Source: a virus
DNA: 25,516 bases
Virus record (IMG/VR): IMGVR_UViG_3300027759_000383
Coordinates: 1-25,516 of that record
Strand: one strand, 5' to 3'
Shown here: one piece after another, positions 14,686 to 22,540 of the stretch
How positions within the stretch are numbered: the stretch's first letter is position 1
Layout: each line of letters starts with the position of its first letter
Notes under the pieces: model-generated
What the model was told of the DNA's origin: nothing
The model's database searches: none
The model's input: only the letters and a program-made list of their open reading frames with translations
Made by a program: the position numbers and the translations under genes

Positions 14686-14970
14686 TTAGGTATTATCTCT
14701 TCTTAAGCGTTCTTCTTGAATCATATTAAGAGTTAAAAAATAACCGATGCCATCTACTACTGTGTCAGGCTTAGATTGATTGACCTCACGGGCTACCTTC
14801 ATACCAACCATACAAAGGGCAACTTGCTCGGCAGAAACCTCACAGCCGAGGATTACAGCCCATATCTTTGAAGCACGGGTAAAGTTATCGAGTGGATGTC
14901 CATAGGCGTCCTGACGGTCTCCTGAGACCAACTCAGCGGCATATAAGGCTATATCTCTTGGGTCGTTCAT
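14686..14970 (-). CDS. DUF6378-like phage protein
   Basis: This 94-residue, mainly helical protein has the family pattern RQDAYGHPLDNF (residues 19-30), then IW at 36-37, VALCMVGMKVAR (50-61) and DTVVDGIGYF. The start was set at 14970 because that ATG overlaps the metallophosphoesterase stop as ATGA and the family pattern begins just after it; the longer frame from 15111 only covers the end of that gene. Biochemical activity is unknown. The helical, charged pattern hints at MazG-like nucleotide pyrophosphohydrolases, but the characteristic metal-binding Glu motif is not evident. The family name is from memory. Confidence 0.75.
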   Translation of the reverse strand: MNDPRDIALYAAELVSGDRQDAYGHPLDNFTRASKIWAVILGCEVSAEQVALCMVGMKVAREVNQSKPDTVVDGIGYFLTLNMIQEERLRRDNT

Positions 14971-16160
14971 AATACTTGGATGTCCGAGACTCCATCGCTG
15001 GTCACTAGGAATGTCAGCACTCCCACAGCCGCAACTTCCCCCTTGGACTGTCTCCACCACACGCTTCCCCCGTCGAGGGCTGGTGCTTGTAGCCATTTGA
15101 CTCCTCCCCAATCTGCTAGACGGAATGAATGATAATGACCTGAGACCAAAATGTCACAATCGCCGATTGACTGGCGCCCGAGTGTTTGGTCAGCAATCCA
15201 CCTGCGAATTTTTGCTTCAGGACTTCCAGCGCTACGGGCAAGGTGTCCATGAGTAATTCCAATAATCTTTCCATTGACTTCAACTGTAAGACTCAACTCA
15301 TCTGTTGGAATAGCAAAACGGACATGACCGTAGGCTTCGGGGTTGGCTTGGAAGATTTCAGCAACGGACTCAACTAGGGCTACATCATCATTGTCATTAA
15401 GGGTTGTAAAGGCTTTACCGTTTTTGCGGTTCTCACCATGGTTTCCACCAATCGCCGCGACGGTGATATTAGGGACAACCTTTGACCAACGGATAAGAGC
15501 ATCTCTTAGGAGACGACGAGCAATTTTTACTTGGTCTCTTCTATCGACCTCAACTGTAAAGGTCTGAATGTCGTAGTGACCATCGCATCCTTCAACTAAA
15601 TCACCTAGGCATAAAACTGTGATTGAATCAATCGGGCGACCTATCTTTTTTAATTCTTTAATTCTAAACTCAACATCATCAACTGCTTGTAGCCATCTAC
15701 CAACTAAACCTTTTAGACCATCACCATCTCTTTTACCTACCTGCCAGTCCGAGGCACATACGACAAGGCTTGCTCCACCTGTCATTTCTTTGCGCTCGCG
15801 GGGTTTGTGTTTCTTTATCTCTTGGATTAAGGCTTCAATATCGGCAACTTCTTGTTTGCCTTTTCGAACTACTTTGCCTTTCCATTGGCGATTAAGAACT
15901 CCTAAAGTATCGCCCCACACATTGAAAAGAACTGGTTCTACTACTTGAAAATGTTCGGGGTCTAATCCCCACATTCGAAGAACTCCCGACCAATCAGGCG
16001 CGTTATCACCCTCCATTGGCTGAGTAGTAACTGTTCCTTCTTCACCTTGCCAAGTAACCCCAGGCATCCACTCTGCTTGTCTTTGACGAGGTTCAGTTTT
16101 TTGAATTGAATTTATCTCGCTAGTTTTAAGTAGATTATCTAAAGCGTCATCAATGCTCAT
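14967..16160 (-). CDS. Calcineurin-like metallophosphoesterase
   Basis: This 397-residue protein has an N-terminal extension (1-130) without recognised motifs, then a phosphoesterase domain with all five metal-site blocks: SDWQVGKRDGDG (Asp138), GDLVEG (Asp187), GGNHGE (Asn240-His241), THGH (304-306) and GHYH (342-344). Enzymes of this fold hydrolyse phosphomono- or diesters, including nucleic acid ends, using two metal ions. In actinophages similar genes often lie among head or tail genes. Its start overlaps the preceding gene by 11 bases, and the downstream DUF6378-like gene starts in its stop. The substrate is not predictable from sequence. Confidence 0.9.
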   Translation of the reverse strand: MSIDDALDNLLKTSEINSIQKTEPRQRQAEWMPGVTWQGEEGTVTTQPMEGDNAPDWSGVLRMWGLDPEHFQVVEPVLFNVWGDTLGVLNRQWKGKVVRKGKQEVADIEALIQEIKKHKPRERKEMTGGASLVVCASDWQVGKRDGDGLKGLVGRWLQAVDDVEFRIKELKKIGRPIDSITVLCLGDLVEGCDGHYDIQTFTVEVDRRDQVKIARRLLRDALIRWSKVVPNITVAAIGGNHGENRKNGKAFTTLNDNDDVALVESVAEIFQANPEAYGHVRFAIPTDELSLTVEVNGKIIGITHGHLARSAGSPEAKIRRWIADQTLGRQSIGDCDILVSGHYHSFRLADWGGVKWLQAPALDGGSVWWRQSKGEVAAVGVLTFLVTSDGVSDIQVL

Positions 16161-16536
16161 TCGGACACTTACACCCGTCTTTACCTATAAGCCTTCGTCG
16201 ATGCCTTCTAAGAACATCGCTAGAAGAAACTTGAAGTCCGTAGGCTAACATAACCTCGCCAAGACGAGCAGAATTAACTTTTTCATTCCGCATGATTTCA
16301 TTAAGTTTAGAACGCAAAGGTTCATCTAATTTTGCAACTAACCTGCCGATTGAACAACCAGCCTGTTCTCTACCAAAACCAACTAAAGAATCTAAATCCT
16401 TAAAAAAATCATCCTGATTTATTTTTGGATTTACACCTTGGGCATCGGATACTCCATGGGCGCGTTGCGCTTTCGAAGAGGAGCCTGTCACATTTCCAGC
16501 ATCGCTGGAACTCATCGGTTGTCGCGTTTCTGCCAT
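16150..16536 (-). CDS. Small basic protein, possible HTH DNA binder
   Basis: This 128-residue protein has a low-complexity N-terminus (1-40), then a helical region (FFKDLDSLVGFGREQ, LRSKLNEIMRNEKVNSARLG, YGLQVSSSDVLRRHRRR) and the end CKCPNEH. The late part resembles small HTH proteins in which a Ser-rich turn is followed by an RRHRR recognition helix. Its first 128 bases are also read, in another frame, as the end of the Com-like gene. No later in-frame ATG exists before residue 82, so either the overlap is real or a GTG (residue 17) is used. No family is firmly recognised. Confidence 0.68.
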   Translation of the reverse strand: MAETRQPMSSSDAGNVTGSSSKAQRAHGVSDAQGVNPKINQDDFFKDLDSLVGFGREQAGCSIGRLVAKLDEPLRSKLNEIMRNEKVNSARLGEVMLAYGLQVSSSDVLRRHRRRLIGKDGCKCPNEH

Positions 16537-16597
16537 ACGGGTCTACCACTCTCTCTTGCGGAGCCGTTGGCTCCTCGGTTACATTCTCACTAGGCAT
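16409..16597 (-). CDS. com: Com-like zinc-finger protein
   Basis: This 62-residue protein is about the length recalled for Mu Com. It has the zinc-binding pattern Cys33-Cys36 (RCWKCDRLLFE) and Cys52-Cys55 (IRCPRCKSKN), matching Com, an RNA-binding protein that in Mu opens the mom message for translation. The N-terminal 30 residues are acidic and variable. It overlaps the tail-terminator gene by 19 bases at its start and the next gene by 128 bases at its end. No mom-like gene is visible nearby, so it may regulate another phage message or act as a structural zinc protein. Confidence 0.78.
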   Translation of the reverse strand: MPSENVTEEPTAPQERVVDPYGRNATTDEFQRCWKCDRLLFESATRPWSIRCPRCKSKNKSG

Positions 16598-17004
16598 CGG
16601 AAATTCACCGAAATTAGTGGACGGTACTTCGGGTCTACTCCTAACAAGTTTACTGAACCCATCGGTTCAATCCTCATAATATGCACCCCTGAGACAGTTT
16701 TTTCAAGCACCGACGCGAGCAACACGCGAATATCTTCTGCTTTATCTCTAGCCGTTGGATAATCTTCACGACCTGCTCTAGTAATAATTTGTAGCATTGG
16801 GTAATCAATTTGGATACCACCTGCACCCATAGTGAATGTAGGGGAACTTCCAGCGTTCTCATAAACTGCTACGCAAGCATCAGGAGTTTCAGGGAGTGTG
16901 CCAAGAAAGATAGATGTACCAAGGGTGCCTTGACTGGCATGGGCGCCAAAAGCGCTCGCCGTGTTTTGTAGGTAGTCGCCTACTGATTCAAGAATAGTTG
17001 CCAT
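16579..17004 (-). CDS. Tail terminator / minor capsid-like head-tail protein
   Basis: This 141-residue protein has the pattern of a widespread siphovirus head-tail joining family (Minor capsid protein from bacteriophage / tail completion): IDYPMLQIITRAGREDYPTA (about residues 66-85), DIRVLLASVL, then IEPMGSVNLLGVDPKYRPLI and a final strand VNFRCLV. Such proteins cap the tail tube where it meets the head. Its place after the HK97 gp10-like neck gene and before the tail module fits. It overlaps the previous gene by one base. Confidence 0.82.
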   Translation of the reverse strand: MATILESVGDYLQNTASAFGAHASQGTLGTSIFLGTLPETPDACVAVYENAGSSPTFTMGAGGIQIDYPMLQIITRAGREDYPTARDKAEDIRVLLASVLEKTVSGVHIMRIEPMGSVNLLGVDPKYRPLISVNFRCLVRM

Positions 17005-17414
17005 TAGCCTCTATGTCCTTTCTTTATGATGTCGATAATTCTACCCTTTATGTTTTCTTGGATTGTAGACATTGCTTCCATGACTGGTTGCTCAAGGTAT
17101 TTAGCCTGTGTCGGTGGATTGTGGTAGTTACCAATAATCTCATGAACATAAAGAGCATAAGAAGCGGCGGGACCACCATAGAAAATATCTACGAAATAGC
17201 CTGTGTTTCCCATTTGTGGAGCAGAAACTCCGCCTGAACCTCGAAGAACTCCAGTATCTACTGGAACAAGAACTTGGGACTTAGCAAAAATAACATTGGC
17301 TTCTTCATAAATCGCTTGGGCTATTGCTTGAGGAGTATCTTCTTCTCCAGCCTTAAGAGCATTAACTAACTCTTTATCACCGAATAAGTCGAGTGTAAAA
17401 GACGACTTTGCCAT
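17004..17414 (-). CDS. HK97 gp10-like neck protein
   Basis: This 136-residue protein carries the signature of the HK97 gp10/phage minor capsid family: VLVPVDTGVLRGSG (about residues 48-61), YGGPAASYALYVHE (79-92), then NYHNPPTQAKYLEQPVMEAM near the C-terminus. Members of this family join the completed head to the tail. It lies in the canonical order between a head-closure-like gene and the tail-terminator-like gene, with a one-base overlap to the latter and a three-base gap from the former. Confidence 0.9.
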   Translation of the reverse strand: MAKSSFTLDLFGDKELVNALKAGEEDTPQAIAQAIYEEANVIFAKSQVLVPVDTGVLRGSGGVSAPQMGNTGYFVDIFYGGPAASYALYVHEIIGNYHNPPTQAKYLEQPVMEAMSTIQENIKGRIIDIIKKGHRG

Positions 17415-17417
17415 GGG

Positions 17418-17753
17418 CTAACGCCCAAATCTGATGACGGTGTGATGCGCTCCGTTTTCGTCTGCGATGTTGTCTACTGCATTTATCGTAAAGGTGTCCG
17501 CCCCGACGACCATCCTATGAGCAACCGTGATTGATGTCGCGGGACCCTTTGTGATGAATCGTCCAATATCAATAACTTCGATACCTTGAACATCTTTAGA
17601 TTTTGTTGTGTCGTAAATTAGACGACCAGTTACGCTTACATTTGTATTAGAAGCACCAAAAGTAGTTTTGTTGTATTTATCAACTGAAGATTTTGGTGTA
17701 AAGACCACAGTATCGGTCATGAACTCCGCTACTTTGTTATAGATAGCATCCAT
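17418..17753 (-). CDS. Head closure / head-tail joining protein
   Basis: This 111-residue, beta-rich protein includes DTVVFTPKSSVDKYNKTTFG near the start, then VTGRLIYDTTKS and GRFITKGPATSITVAHRMVV, ending in HHTVIRFGR. The strand pattern and position match the small SPP1 gp16/HK97 gp9-like head-closure (stopper) proteins that plug the portal side of the head. It lies nine bases after the adaptor gene and three before the gp10-like gene. Sequence signatures in this family are weak, so the assignment relies partly on order. Confidence 0.72.
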   Translation of the reverse strand: MDAIYNKVAEFMTDTVVFTPKSSVDKYNKTTFGASNTNVSVTGRLIYDTTKSKDVQGIEVIDIGRFITKGPATSITVAHRMVVGADTFTINAVDNIADENGAHHTVIRFGR

Positions 17754-17762
17754 TGGCTACCC

Positions 17763-18209
17763 CTATTCAACTATACGATGGTCGTAGACATTGTTAGGGT
17801 TATCGTGAATTCCAGCATAAGCATCGGTGTTGTAGTCATCGACGATTCTGTCATTTGTAGATTTAAGAGCCTGAGCGTTTGCGAATGGACGAGGGGGAGC
17901 CTTACGCATATTTCTCAGCAAGAATGAAGCGGCTAGTTCTTTGTACTGTTGAGCCTTGGCTGTATAGGACTCAGATACAGAAATATCTCCAACGCTCTTA
18001 GAGGTTGAATCTGAAAGGCGAACAAAGCGAGATACTAGAGTTTCACACGCCGCACGGCAGATTTCATAAACATTTGTACCCCACTCGGTAATTAAATAAT
18101 CTAATTCCTCATCGGTAAATAAGACATCGGTTGCATCCGTATCGTTGATAAGGAAGCGAACTTTGTTTCGCGTAGAGGTGGTCGGGTCTCCCGAGTAGGT
18201 AAATGTCAT
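17763..18209 (-). CDS. Head-tail adaptor (connector) protein
   Basis: This 148-residue protein has the pattern of SPP1 gp15/HK97 gp6-like adaptors: NKVRFLINDTDATDVLFTDE (about residues 15-34), ELDYLITEWG, then a helical segment with YEICRAACETLVSRFVRLSD and YKELAASFLLRNMR. These proteins form a ring under the portal. It starts in a TAATG overlap with the last fibre-like gene. It is the first clear head-tail gene in transcription order, which places the fibre cluster before the neck genes. Confidence 0.86.
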   Translation of the reverse strand: MTFTYSGDPTTSTRNKVRFLINDTDATDVLFTDEELDYLITEWGTNVYEICRAACETLVSRFVRLSDSTSKSVGDISVSESYTAKAQQYKELAASFLLRNMRKAPPRPFANAQALKSTNDRIVDDYNTDAYAGIHDNPNNVYDHRIVE

Positions 18210-18688
18210 TACATTCCACCAAGCATAAGCATTTGAGTACGAGCAAGATTTAAGGTTTGTTTTACATTTACGGCATCGGTATCTGTTGATTCAGAGGCAT
18301 CGCCTAAACCTGTAATTTTGTAAGTTCCAGCGGCTAAAGCATTTCCTAAAGTTCCTGAAGTAATTGTTGCGCTTGTTATTGCTGTAATAGCGGTTAAATT
18401 ACCAGTCGTAACTACTGTGCCAGTTGCATTGGGAAGAGTAACAACTCGGTCTGCTGTTGGGTCTACAACTGTTAGAGTAGTTTCGAAACCATCGTTAGTA
18501 GTACCTTCAAAAATAATGTTAGCACTAGCACCAAGTTCTACTGATGCAGTAAAAACAGGAACAGATTTAAGAATGTAATCATCTAACTCTGTATCAACAT
18601 CGGTAGCAAGGTTGAGGAAGTCGGTATGAACGGCAGGGTTGTCTCCCGCTGTTGGATAGCGTAGACCCTTAGTTGTTGTTCCTGCCAT
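18209..18688 (-). CDS. Short fibre-like protein
   Basis: This 159-residue protein has an N-terminal region TTKGLRYPTAGDNPAVHTDF that is common at the start of phage fibres, a beta-rich middle (SVELGASANIIFEGT, VTLPNATGTVVTTG) and a helical end (VNVKQTLNLARTQMLMLGGM). The T/V/G-rich repeats resemble the triple-stranded fibre segments of larger tail fibres. It overlaps the head-tail adaptor start by one base. It could be a capsid- or tail-associated appendage; the attachment point is unknown. Confidence 0.68.
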   Translation of the reverse strand: MAGTTTKGLRYPTAGDNPAVHTDFLNLATDVDTELDDYILKSVPVFTASVELGASANIIFEGTTNDGFETTLTVVDPTADRVVTLPNATGTVVTTGNLTAITAITSATITSGTLGNALAAGTYKITGLGDASESTDTDAVNVKQTLNLARTQMLMLGGM

Positions 18689-18714
18689 TTTTTCTCCTTA
18701 AATAGTTACAGATA

Positions 18715-18897
18715 TTACTCTGTTGGGGTTTCTGATTCCCCAGTAGTTTCTTCTGCTGGAGTTTCCAATTCCCTAGCCGCTTCTGCCTCAGCAAAAGCCA
18801 AAACAGAAGCCTCACGCTCTGCTATTTCTGCTCCTGATAATGGAACATAAGATGTAGTTTTTTTCTCGCAGTCATAAATAACTTTCATATTACTCAT
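18715..18897 (-). CDS. Small acidic helical protein of the fibre cluster
   Basis: This 60-residue protein starts with a short beta segment (MKVIYDCEKKTTSYVPLSG) and continues as one Ala/Glu-rich helix, ending in a Glu/Thr/Pro-rich acidic tail. The ATG at 18897 overlaps the upstream gene's end by eight bases; the fourth-residue Met at 18888, one base after the stop, is an alternative start. Similar short proteins occur beside tail-fibre genes of many phages, perhaps as assembly factors or small fibre subunits. No activity can be assigned. Confidence 0.6.
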   Translation of the reverse strand: MSNMKVIYDCEKKTTSYVPLSGAEIAEREASVLAFAEAEAARELETPAEETTGESETPTE

Positions 18898-19231
18898 TTA
18901 CGGTAGCCTTCCAATCTATATCTTCTTCGCTCCATTGGTACATAACACCATCAGTAGGATAAGCAACTGGTGCTTCCCAACGACAAGTTTCTTCATCTAA
19001 TACCCAAGAATTAAAAGGCTTAGGTGCTATGAAAGCATCTCTAACTGAGTCATAAGTAAATCCAACTCCTGCATAATTTTTTCTTATGCGAGCATTGTAT
19101 GAAGTTTGAACCCAAGTACCACCAAGACCTAAGTCATTGGCTAGGTAATCTTGTCCTCTATCTTCCGCGTTATCAGGCACGACTATTACCTGAGTAACTA
19201 TGTTATCTTCTATCTTTGCGAAGTGTGCCAT
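18890..19231 (-). CDS. MAHFAKIEDN-type aquatic-phage protein, function unknown
   Basis: This 113-residue protein has a pattern I recall from marine cyanophage and aquatic phage genomes: MAHFAKIEDNIVTQVIVV at the start, then TWVQTSYNARIRKNYAG (about residues 39-55), RDAFIAPKPFNSWVLDEETC (64-83) and EAPVAYPTDG. It is annotated only as hypothetical in those genomes, as far as I know. It is Trp/Tyr-rich and likely a compact beta protein. It lies among adhesin-like genes and may be a structural or adhesion accessory. A TAA-ATG-type overlap links it to the next gene. Confidence 0.78.
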   Translation of the reverse strand: MAHFAKIEDNIVTQVIVVPDNAEDRGQDYLANDLGLGGTWVQTSYNARIRKNYAGVGFTYDSVRDAFIAPKPFNSWVLDEETCRWEAPVAYPTDGVMYQWSEEDIDWKATVNE

Positions 19232-19241
19232 TTATTCTCCT

Positions 19242-20009
19242 TTATATCGCATATCTTATTATTACTACACCTGAACCACCATTGTAACCGCTTGATTGTC
19301 CCGTTGTTTCGCCATAGTGTCCGCCACCGCCACCTGAACCTGAGTTTGCAGTAGCAGCAGTACCATCAAGATAATAACCATCGCCCATACCGCCACCACC
19401 TAAACCACCAATTCCGTTAAAACCTCCACCCCAACCTGTTCCGCGTGCGCCACCACCGCCACCACCTGCAAGGTATCCGTTTACGCCAACTCCTGTTATT
19501 GCAAGAGCAGTTGATAAATTAGAAAAATTACTAACAGTATTTACACCATTACCGCCATTACCACCTGTGTTGGACGCAATAACATTACCTCCTGCTGTAC
19601 CAAATCCTCCACCACCACCACCGCATCGGTTACCACCTGAAGGAGATGCTCCTGATGTTCCACCTGCGTATCCTGGAGATGTTCCAGTTCCACCACTAGC
19701 ACTACCCGAACCATCATTACCTGAACCGCCACCGCCACCGCCAGCAGCACCATTTCCACCTGCACGGTTTGCAGCAGTATTTGTAATGCCACCACCACCA
19801 TAGCCACCACCTGCCGCCGCAGTTAATGCACCAAATTGAGATGTTCCTCCAGCAACACCGTTAGCATTATTACCACCAGTTCCTCCAGCGCCAATACTGA
19901 CTGTGTAATTTGTTGCAGTTAATGATTGGGAAGCATAGCCAAGGATTCCTCCAGCACCACCTCCACCACCTGCTGAACCTCCACCACCGCCGCCACCTGC
20001 AACAACTAA
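19242..20009 (-). repeat. Glycine-codon-rich tract encoding the adhesin C-terminus
   Basis: The minus strand is dense in GGN codons (the plus strand reads as CCACCACCGCC-like runs) across the C-terminal domain of the first glycine-rich gene. The runs are separated by short non-glycine stretches. Such tracts are prone to slippage and recombination with the sister tract at 20647-21333. Confidence 0.6.
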
Positions 20010-20630
20010 TATGTCAGCAGTTATCGCTTGGGTAGGAGTAAATGTGCTTGAGAATGGGAACATGTGATAGTTGTAAGTTCCATCAGAGGATACGATTCCG
20101 CCAGTTGCTTTAGTTGTACTAGTTACATTTGATATGCCGTATAGGTAAGCAGTTGAGTATTGAACTAAATCACCAGCCTGTGAATCTAAAGTTATAGAGG
20201 TTATAGCAGCAGAGTTTGACCAAAGTCCAGCAGTAAATCCCATATATGCCTCTGTTGCATTGTGTTCTTGAACGCTATCTATTGAAATTGATTTGTAATT
20301 CGCTGAGGCATAATTAGGAATATAAATAGAAAGATTGCTAAATGTGCTTGCAGTTGAGTTGGCTGCGCTTATTTGTCCGACATAGACACCGTAAGTAGCG
20401 CTTGAACTTGATGTCGTACTAGAACCTGAACCACGCAACCATCTATTAGTTAAGTTCGAACCGCTTCCATTTATTTGTGAAATCCATAAGCCATCTTGCG
20501 TTGCCGAGGTGTTCGACCTCGCAGATACTACAATGCACAAGTCTGTGTAAGTAGCAGGAATCGAACTAAATGTAAAACTTGCAGTAGTTGTAGTTAAGGT
20601 CTTAGCCTCAATCAATTCCATGTTAGCCAT
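19242..20630 (-). CDS. Adhesin/tail fibre with glycine-rich C-terminal domain (paralog 1)
   Basis: This 462-residue protein has two parts. Residues 1-168 form a beta domain with FSSIPATYTDLCIVVSARS near the start and GLWSNSAAITSI...YLYGIS near the end, shared with the next two genes upstream. After a conserved joint (KATGGIVSSDGTYNYHMFPF), residues 208-462 are dominated by glycine runs (VVAGGGGGGGSAGGGG), ending GSGVVIIRYAI. Glycine-rich repeats of this kind form polyglycine-II sandwiches in gp38-type phage adhesins. It is probably a receptor-binding fibre or adhesin. Asn/Gly variation between runs could change specificity. Confidence 0.82.
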   Translation of the reverse strand: MANMELIEAKTLTTTTASFTFSSIPATYTDLCIVVSARSNTSATQDGLWISQINGSGSNLTNRWLRGSGSSTTSSSSATYGVYVGQISAANSTASTFSNLSIYIPNYASANYKSISIDSVQEHNATEAYMGFTAGLWSNSAAITSITLDSQAGDLVQYSTAYLYGISNVTSTTKATGGIVSSDGTYNYHMFPFSSTFTPTQAITADILVVAGGGGGGGSAGGGGGAGGILGYASQSLTATNYTVSIGAGGTGGNNANGVAGGTSQFGALTAAAGGGYGGGGITNTAANRAGGNGAAGGGGGGSGNDGSGSASGGTGTSPGYAGGTSGASPSGGNRCGGGGGGFGTAGGNVIASNTGGNGGNGVNTVSNFSNLSTALAITGVGVNGYLAGGGGGGARGTGWGGGFNGIGGLGGGGMGDGYYLDGTAATANSGSGGGGGHYGETTGQSSGYNGGSGVVIIRYAI

Positions 20631-20646
20631 TAGTTATTCTCCCTTA

Positions 20647-21333
20647 TCACAATGCGTACCTAATAATTACAACGCCTGAACCGCCGCTTGCTGGATTAGT
20701 ACCACTATTAAGACCGCCACCGCCACCACCAGTATTTACTACACCCGAACCAGGAGAAGTTGTCCCGCTACCAGCACCGCCACCACCAGCACCACCAGCA
20801 CCAGCAGTACTAGCACCTCCACCGCCACCACCACCTGCGATATAACCTGCAACGCCTAAACTTGTTGCGGATAACCAAGATGACCAAGTATTTAATCCTG
20901 CTCCACCGTTACCATTGCTAATTCCTGTACCACCGTTTCCAGCAGCGCCAGCACCACCACCTCCACCGTGAAGATAAGGACTTGTATTGTTACCACCACC
21001 ACCAGCATTACCATAACCTGTGTAACCAGTTCCAGAACCTTGAGTAGCAGTTCCACCAGCAACACCTTCTCCGCCACCACCACCTGAGCCACCACTTATA
21101 GTGCCTAATGTAAATGGTCCACAGTTTCCAGCACCGCCACCTAAAGCAGCAAAATTAGAAAAAGTAGAATTACTACCACTAAAGCCTTGTCCTACCGCAA
21201 ATCTTCCCGCCGCTCCACCTGCACCTACAATAACTGGATAAGCCATACTTGATAAAGAAGCACTAGTTGCATAAACAACTCCGCCAGCACCGCCTCCTGC
21301 GCTAGTTCCTGCGCCACCACTACCTCCACCTGC
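20647..21333 (-). repeat. Second glycine-codon-rich tract
   Basis: This is the C-terminal region of the second glycine-rich gene, with the same kind of GGN-codon runs and the shared ending GSGVVIIRYA(I/L). It is a possible recombination partner of the 19242-20009 tract. Confidence 0.6.
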
Positions 21334-21942
21334 AACAATTAAAATATCTGCTGTTAATGCTGCACTAGGAACAAAAGAACCGCTTGATGTAAAAGCATGA
21401 TAAGCGTAGGTTGCATCAGTAGATACAATTCCGCCTGTTGCTTTAGTGCCAATCTGTCCACCTGCTATTCCGTAGAGGGAGAAAGTACACCCTGAGTCAA
21501 AAAGGGTTTGGCAAATAATTTGTATGGTTGAAATGGGAGCAGTATTTCGCCATAATCCGACCATTGCAGTAGTGGCGTTTGCAGCAGTACCAGTACGAGC
21601 CAATAGAGTTTTATATGTTGTGGGATTAGAATAGTTGTTTATTTGTACTATCTGAGAAGTCGCAATAGTGGTTGTTGGGTAAGAATAATTATCAATAATT
21701 ATCTGTGGTTGGTTTGAGTATCTGCCGCTATAACCAGCAGTTCCATCTCCTGCTAAATAAGTATATGAATAACTACTTGAACTATCTCCATTAAATCTTA
21801 TTTGTGTATTACTGCTGCTTCCGTCATCACCTATATTGGTAACTAAGATTAAATCGGTATAACCTTGCGGAATACTAGAGAAGGTAACTGATGCTGCTGC
21901 GCTACCTAGTGTCTGACTTGCTATGGGGGTATATGTACTCAT
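20647..21942 (-). CDS. Adhesin/tail fibre with glycine-rich C-terminal domain (paralog 2)
   Basis: This 431-residue protein matches the previous gene in layout: N-terminal beta domain (FSSIPQGYTDLILVTNIG near residues 21-38; GLWRNTAPISTI...SLYGIA near 129-160), the joint KATGGIVSTDATYAYHAF, then a glycine-rich domain from about residue 204 (LIVAGGGSGGAG) to GSGVVIIRYAL. The two proteins differ clearly in the glycine-run pattern. The pair probably arose by duplication, and each may bind a different receptor or form a mixed fibre. Confidence 0.82.
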   Translation of the reverse strand: MSTYTPIASQTLGSAAASVTFSSIPQGYTDLILVTNIGDDGSSSNTQIRFNGDSSSSYSYTYLAGDGTAGYSGRYSNQPQIIIDNYSYPTTTIATSQIVQINNYSNPTTYKTLLARTGTAANATTAMVGLWRNTAPISTIQIICQTLFDSGCTFSLYGIAGGQIGTKATGGIVSTDATYAYHAFTSSGSFVPSAALTADILIVAGGGSGGAGTSAGGGAGGVVYATSASLSSMAYPVIVGAGGAAGRFAVGQGFSGSNSTFSNFAALGGGAGNCGPFTLGTISGGSGGGGGEGVAGGTATQGSGTGYTGYGNAGGGGNNTSPYLHGGGGGAGAAGNGGTGISNGNGGAGLNTWSSWLSATSLGVAGYIAGGGGGGGASTAGAGGAGGGGAGSGTTSPGSGVVNTGGGGGGLNSGTNPASGGSGVVIIRYAL

Positions 21943-22527
21943 TTAGGCTCCCTTAATTCCGTATAGGGCGAATGATGAGTATTGACTAAAAGTGGCAGAA
22001 ACATAAGGTGCGAGAACTATGCTTGTAATAGCAGGTGTATCACGCCAAAGACCACTTTGAAAATAAATATTGCCACTACTATTATTATCGTATCCTGAGA
22101 GACTTCTAATTGTTGTGTATTTATTTGTATTTTTATAATCTAAAATATCCATAAAAAATGGCGCAGGACCATTAGTTTGCCCTTGAATAGCAATACTTAA
22201 ATAACTAGGGGTTGCGCTCACATAAGCACTAGCGGCACTACCACTACCAACCAATCCGTGTATTATATAGTTATTTCCAGTATCACCGTTAAAATTACAT
22301 TTTACATCTGAAGCCAAATTACCACCTGTTAATATAACTCCTCTAATTTGTAAATGAGTATAGGTAGCAGGTATTGAGGTAAATGAGACAGTCGCACTAC
22401 CACCTGAACCTACTTGCACCATACCAAGTGGGAACATAGCGCCAGTATCAACTGCTGCTGCGCCAAAAGTACGCAACCCACCAAAACCACCAGCAGAGCC
22501 ACCTGCTCGAGAAGCAATTAACGGCAT
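21943..22527 (-). CDS. Beta-domain paralog without glycine-rich tail
   Basis: This 194-residue protein has a short Gly-rich N-terminus (SRAGGSAGGFGGLRTFGAAA), then the same domain as the two downstream adhesins: FTSIPATYTHLQIRGVILT (about residues 49-67), FQSGLWRDTPAITSI and the end FALYGIKGA. It stops where the glycine-rich domain would begin. It could be a base or short version of the fibre that the longer ones share, or the ancestral form of the duplicated genes. It begins 13 bases after the upstream gene's stop. Confidence 0.72.
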   Translation of the reverse strand: MPLIASRAGGSAGGFGGLRTFGAAAVDTGAMFPLGMVQVGSGGSATVSFTSIPATYTHLQIRGVILTGGNLASDVKCNFNGDTGNNYIIHGLVGSGSAASAYVSATPSYLSIAIQGQTNGPAPFFMDILDYKNTNKYTTIRSLSGYDNNSSGNIYFQSGLWRDTPAITSIVLAPYVSATFSQYSSFALYGIKGA

Positions 22528-22540
22528 AATTGAATCTCCT

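Noticed and set aside
19567-19803. Proline-rich plus-strand ORF
   Set aside because: It is the antisense of the glycine-rich adhesin tract; proline runs are the expected complement of GGN codons.
19250-21340. Short CCACC/CCGCC repeats resembling a repeat array or CRISPR
   Set aside because: The repeats follow codon phase, lack constant-length spacers, and encode glycine runs in two paralogous proteins.
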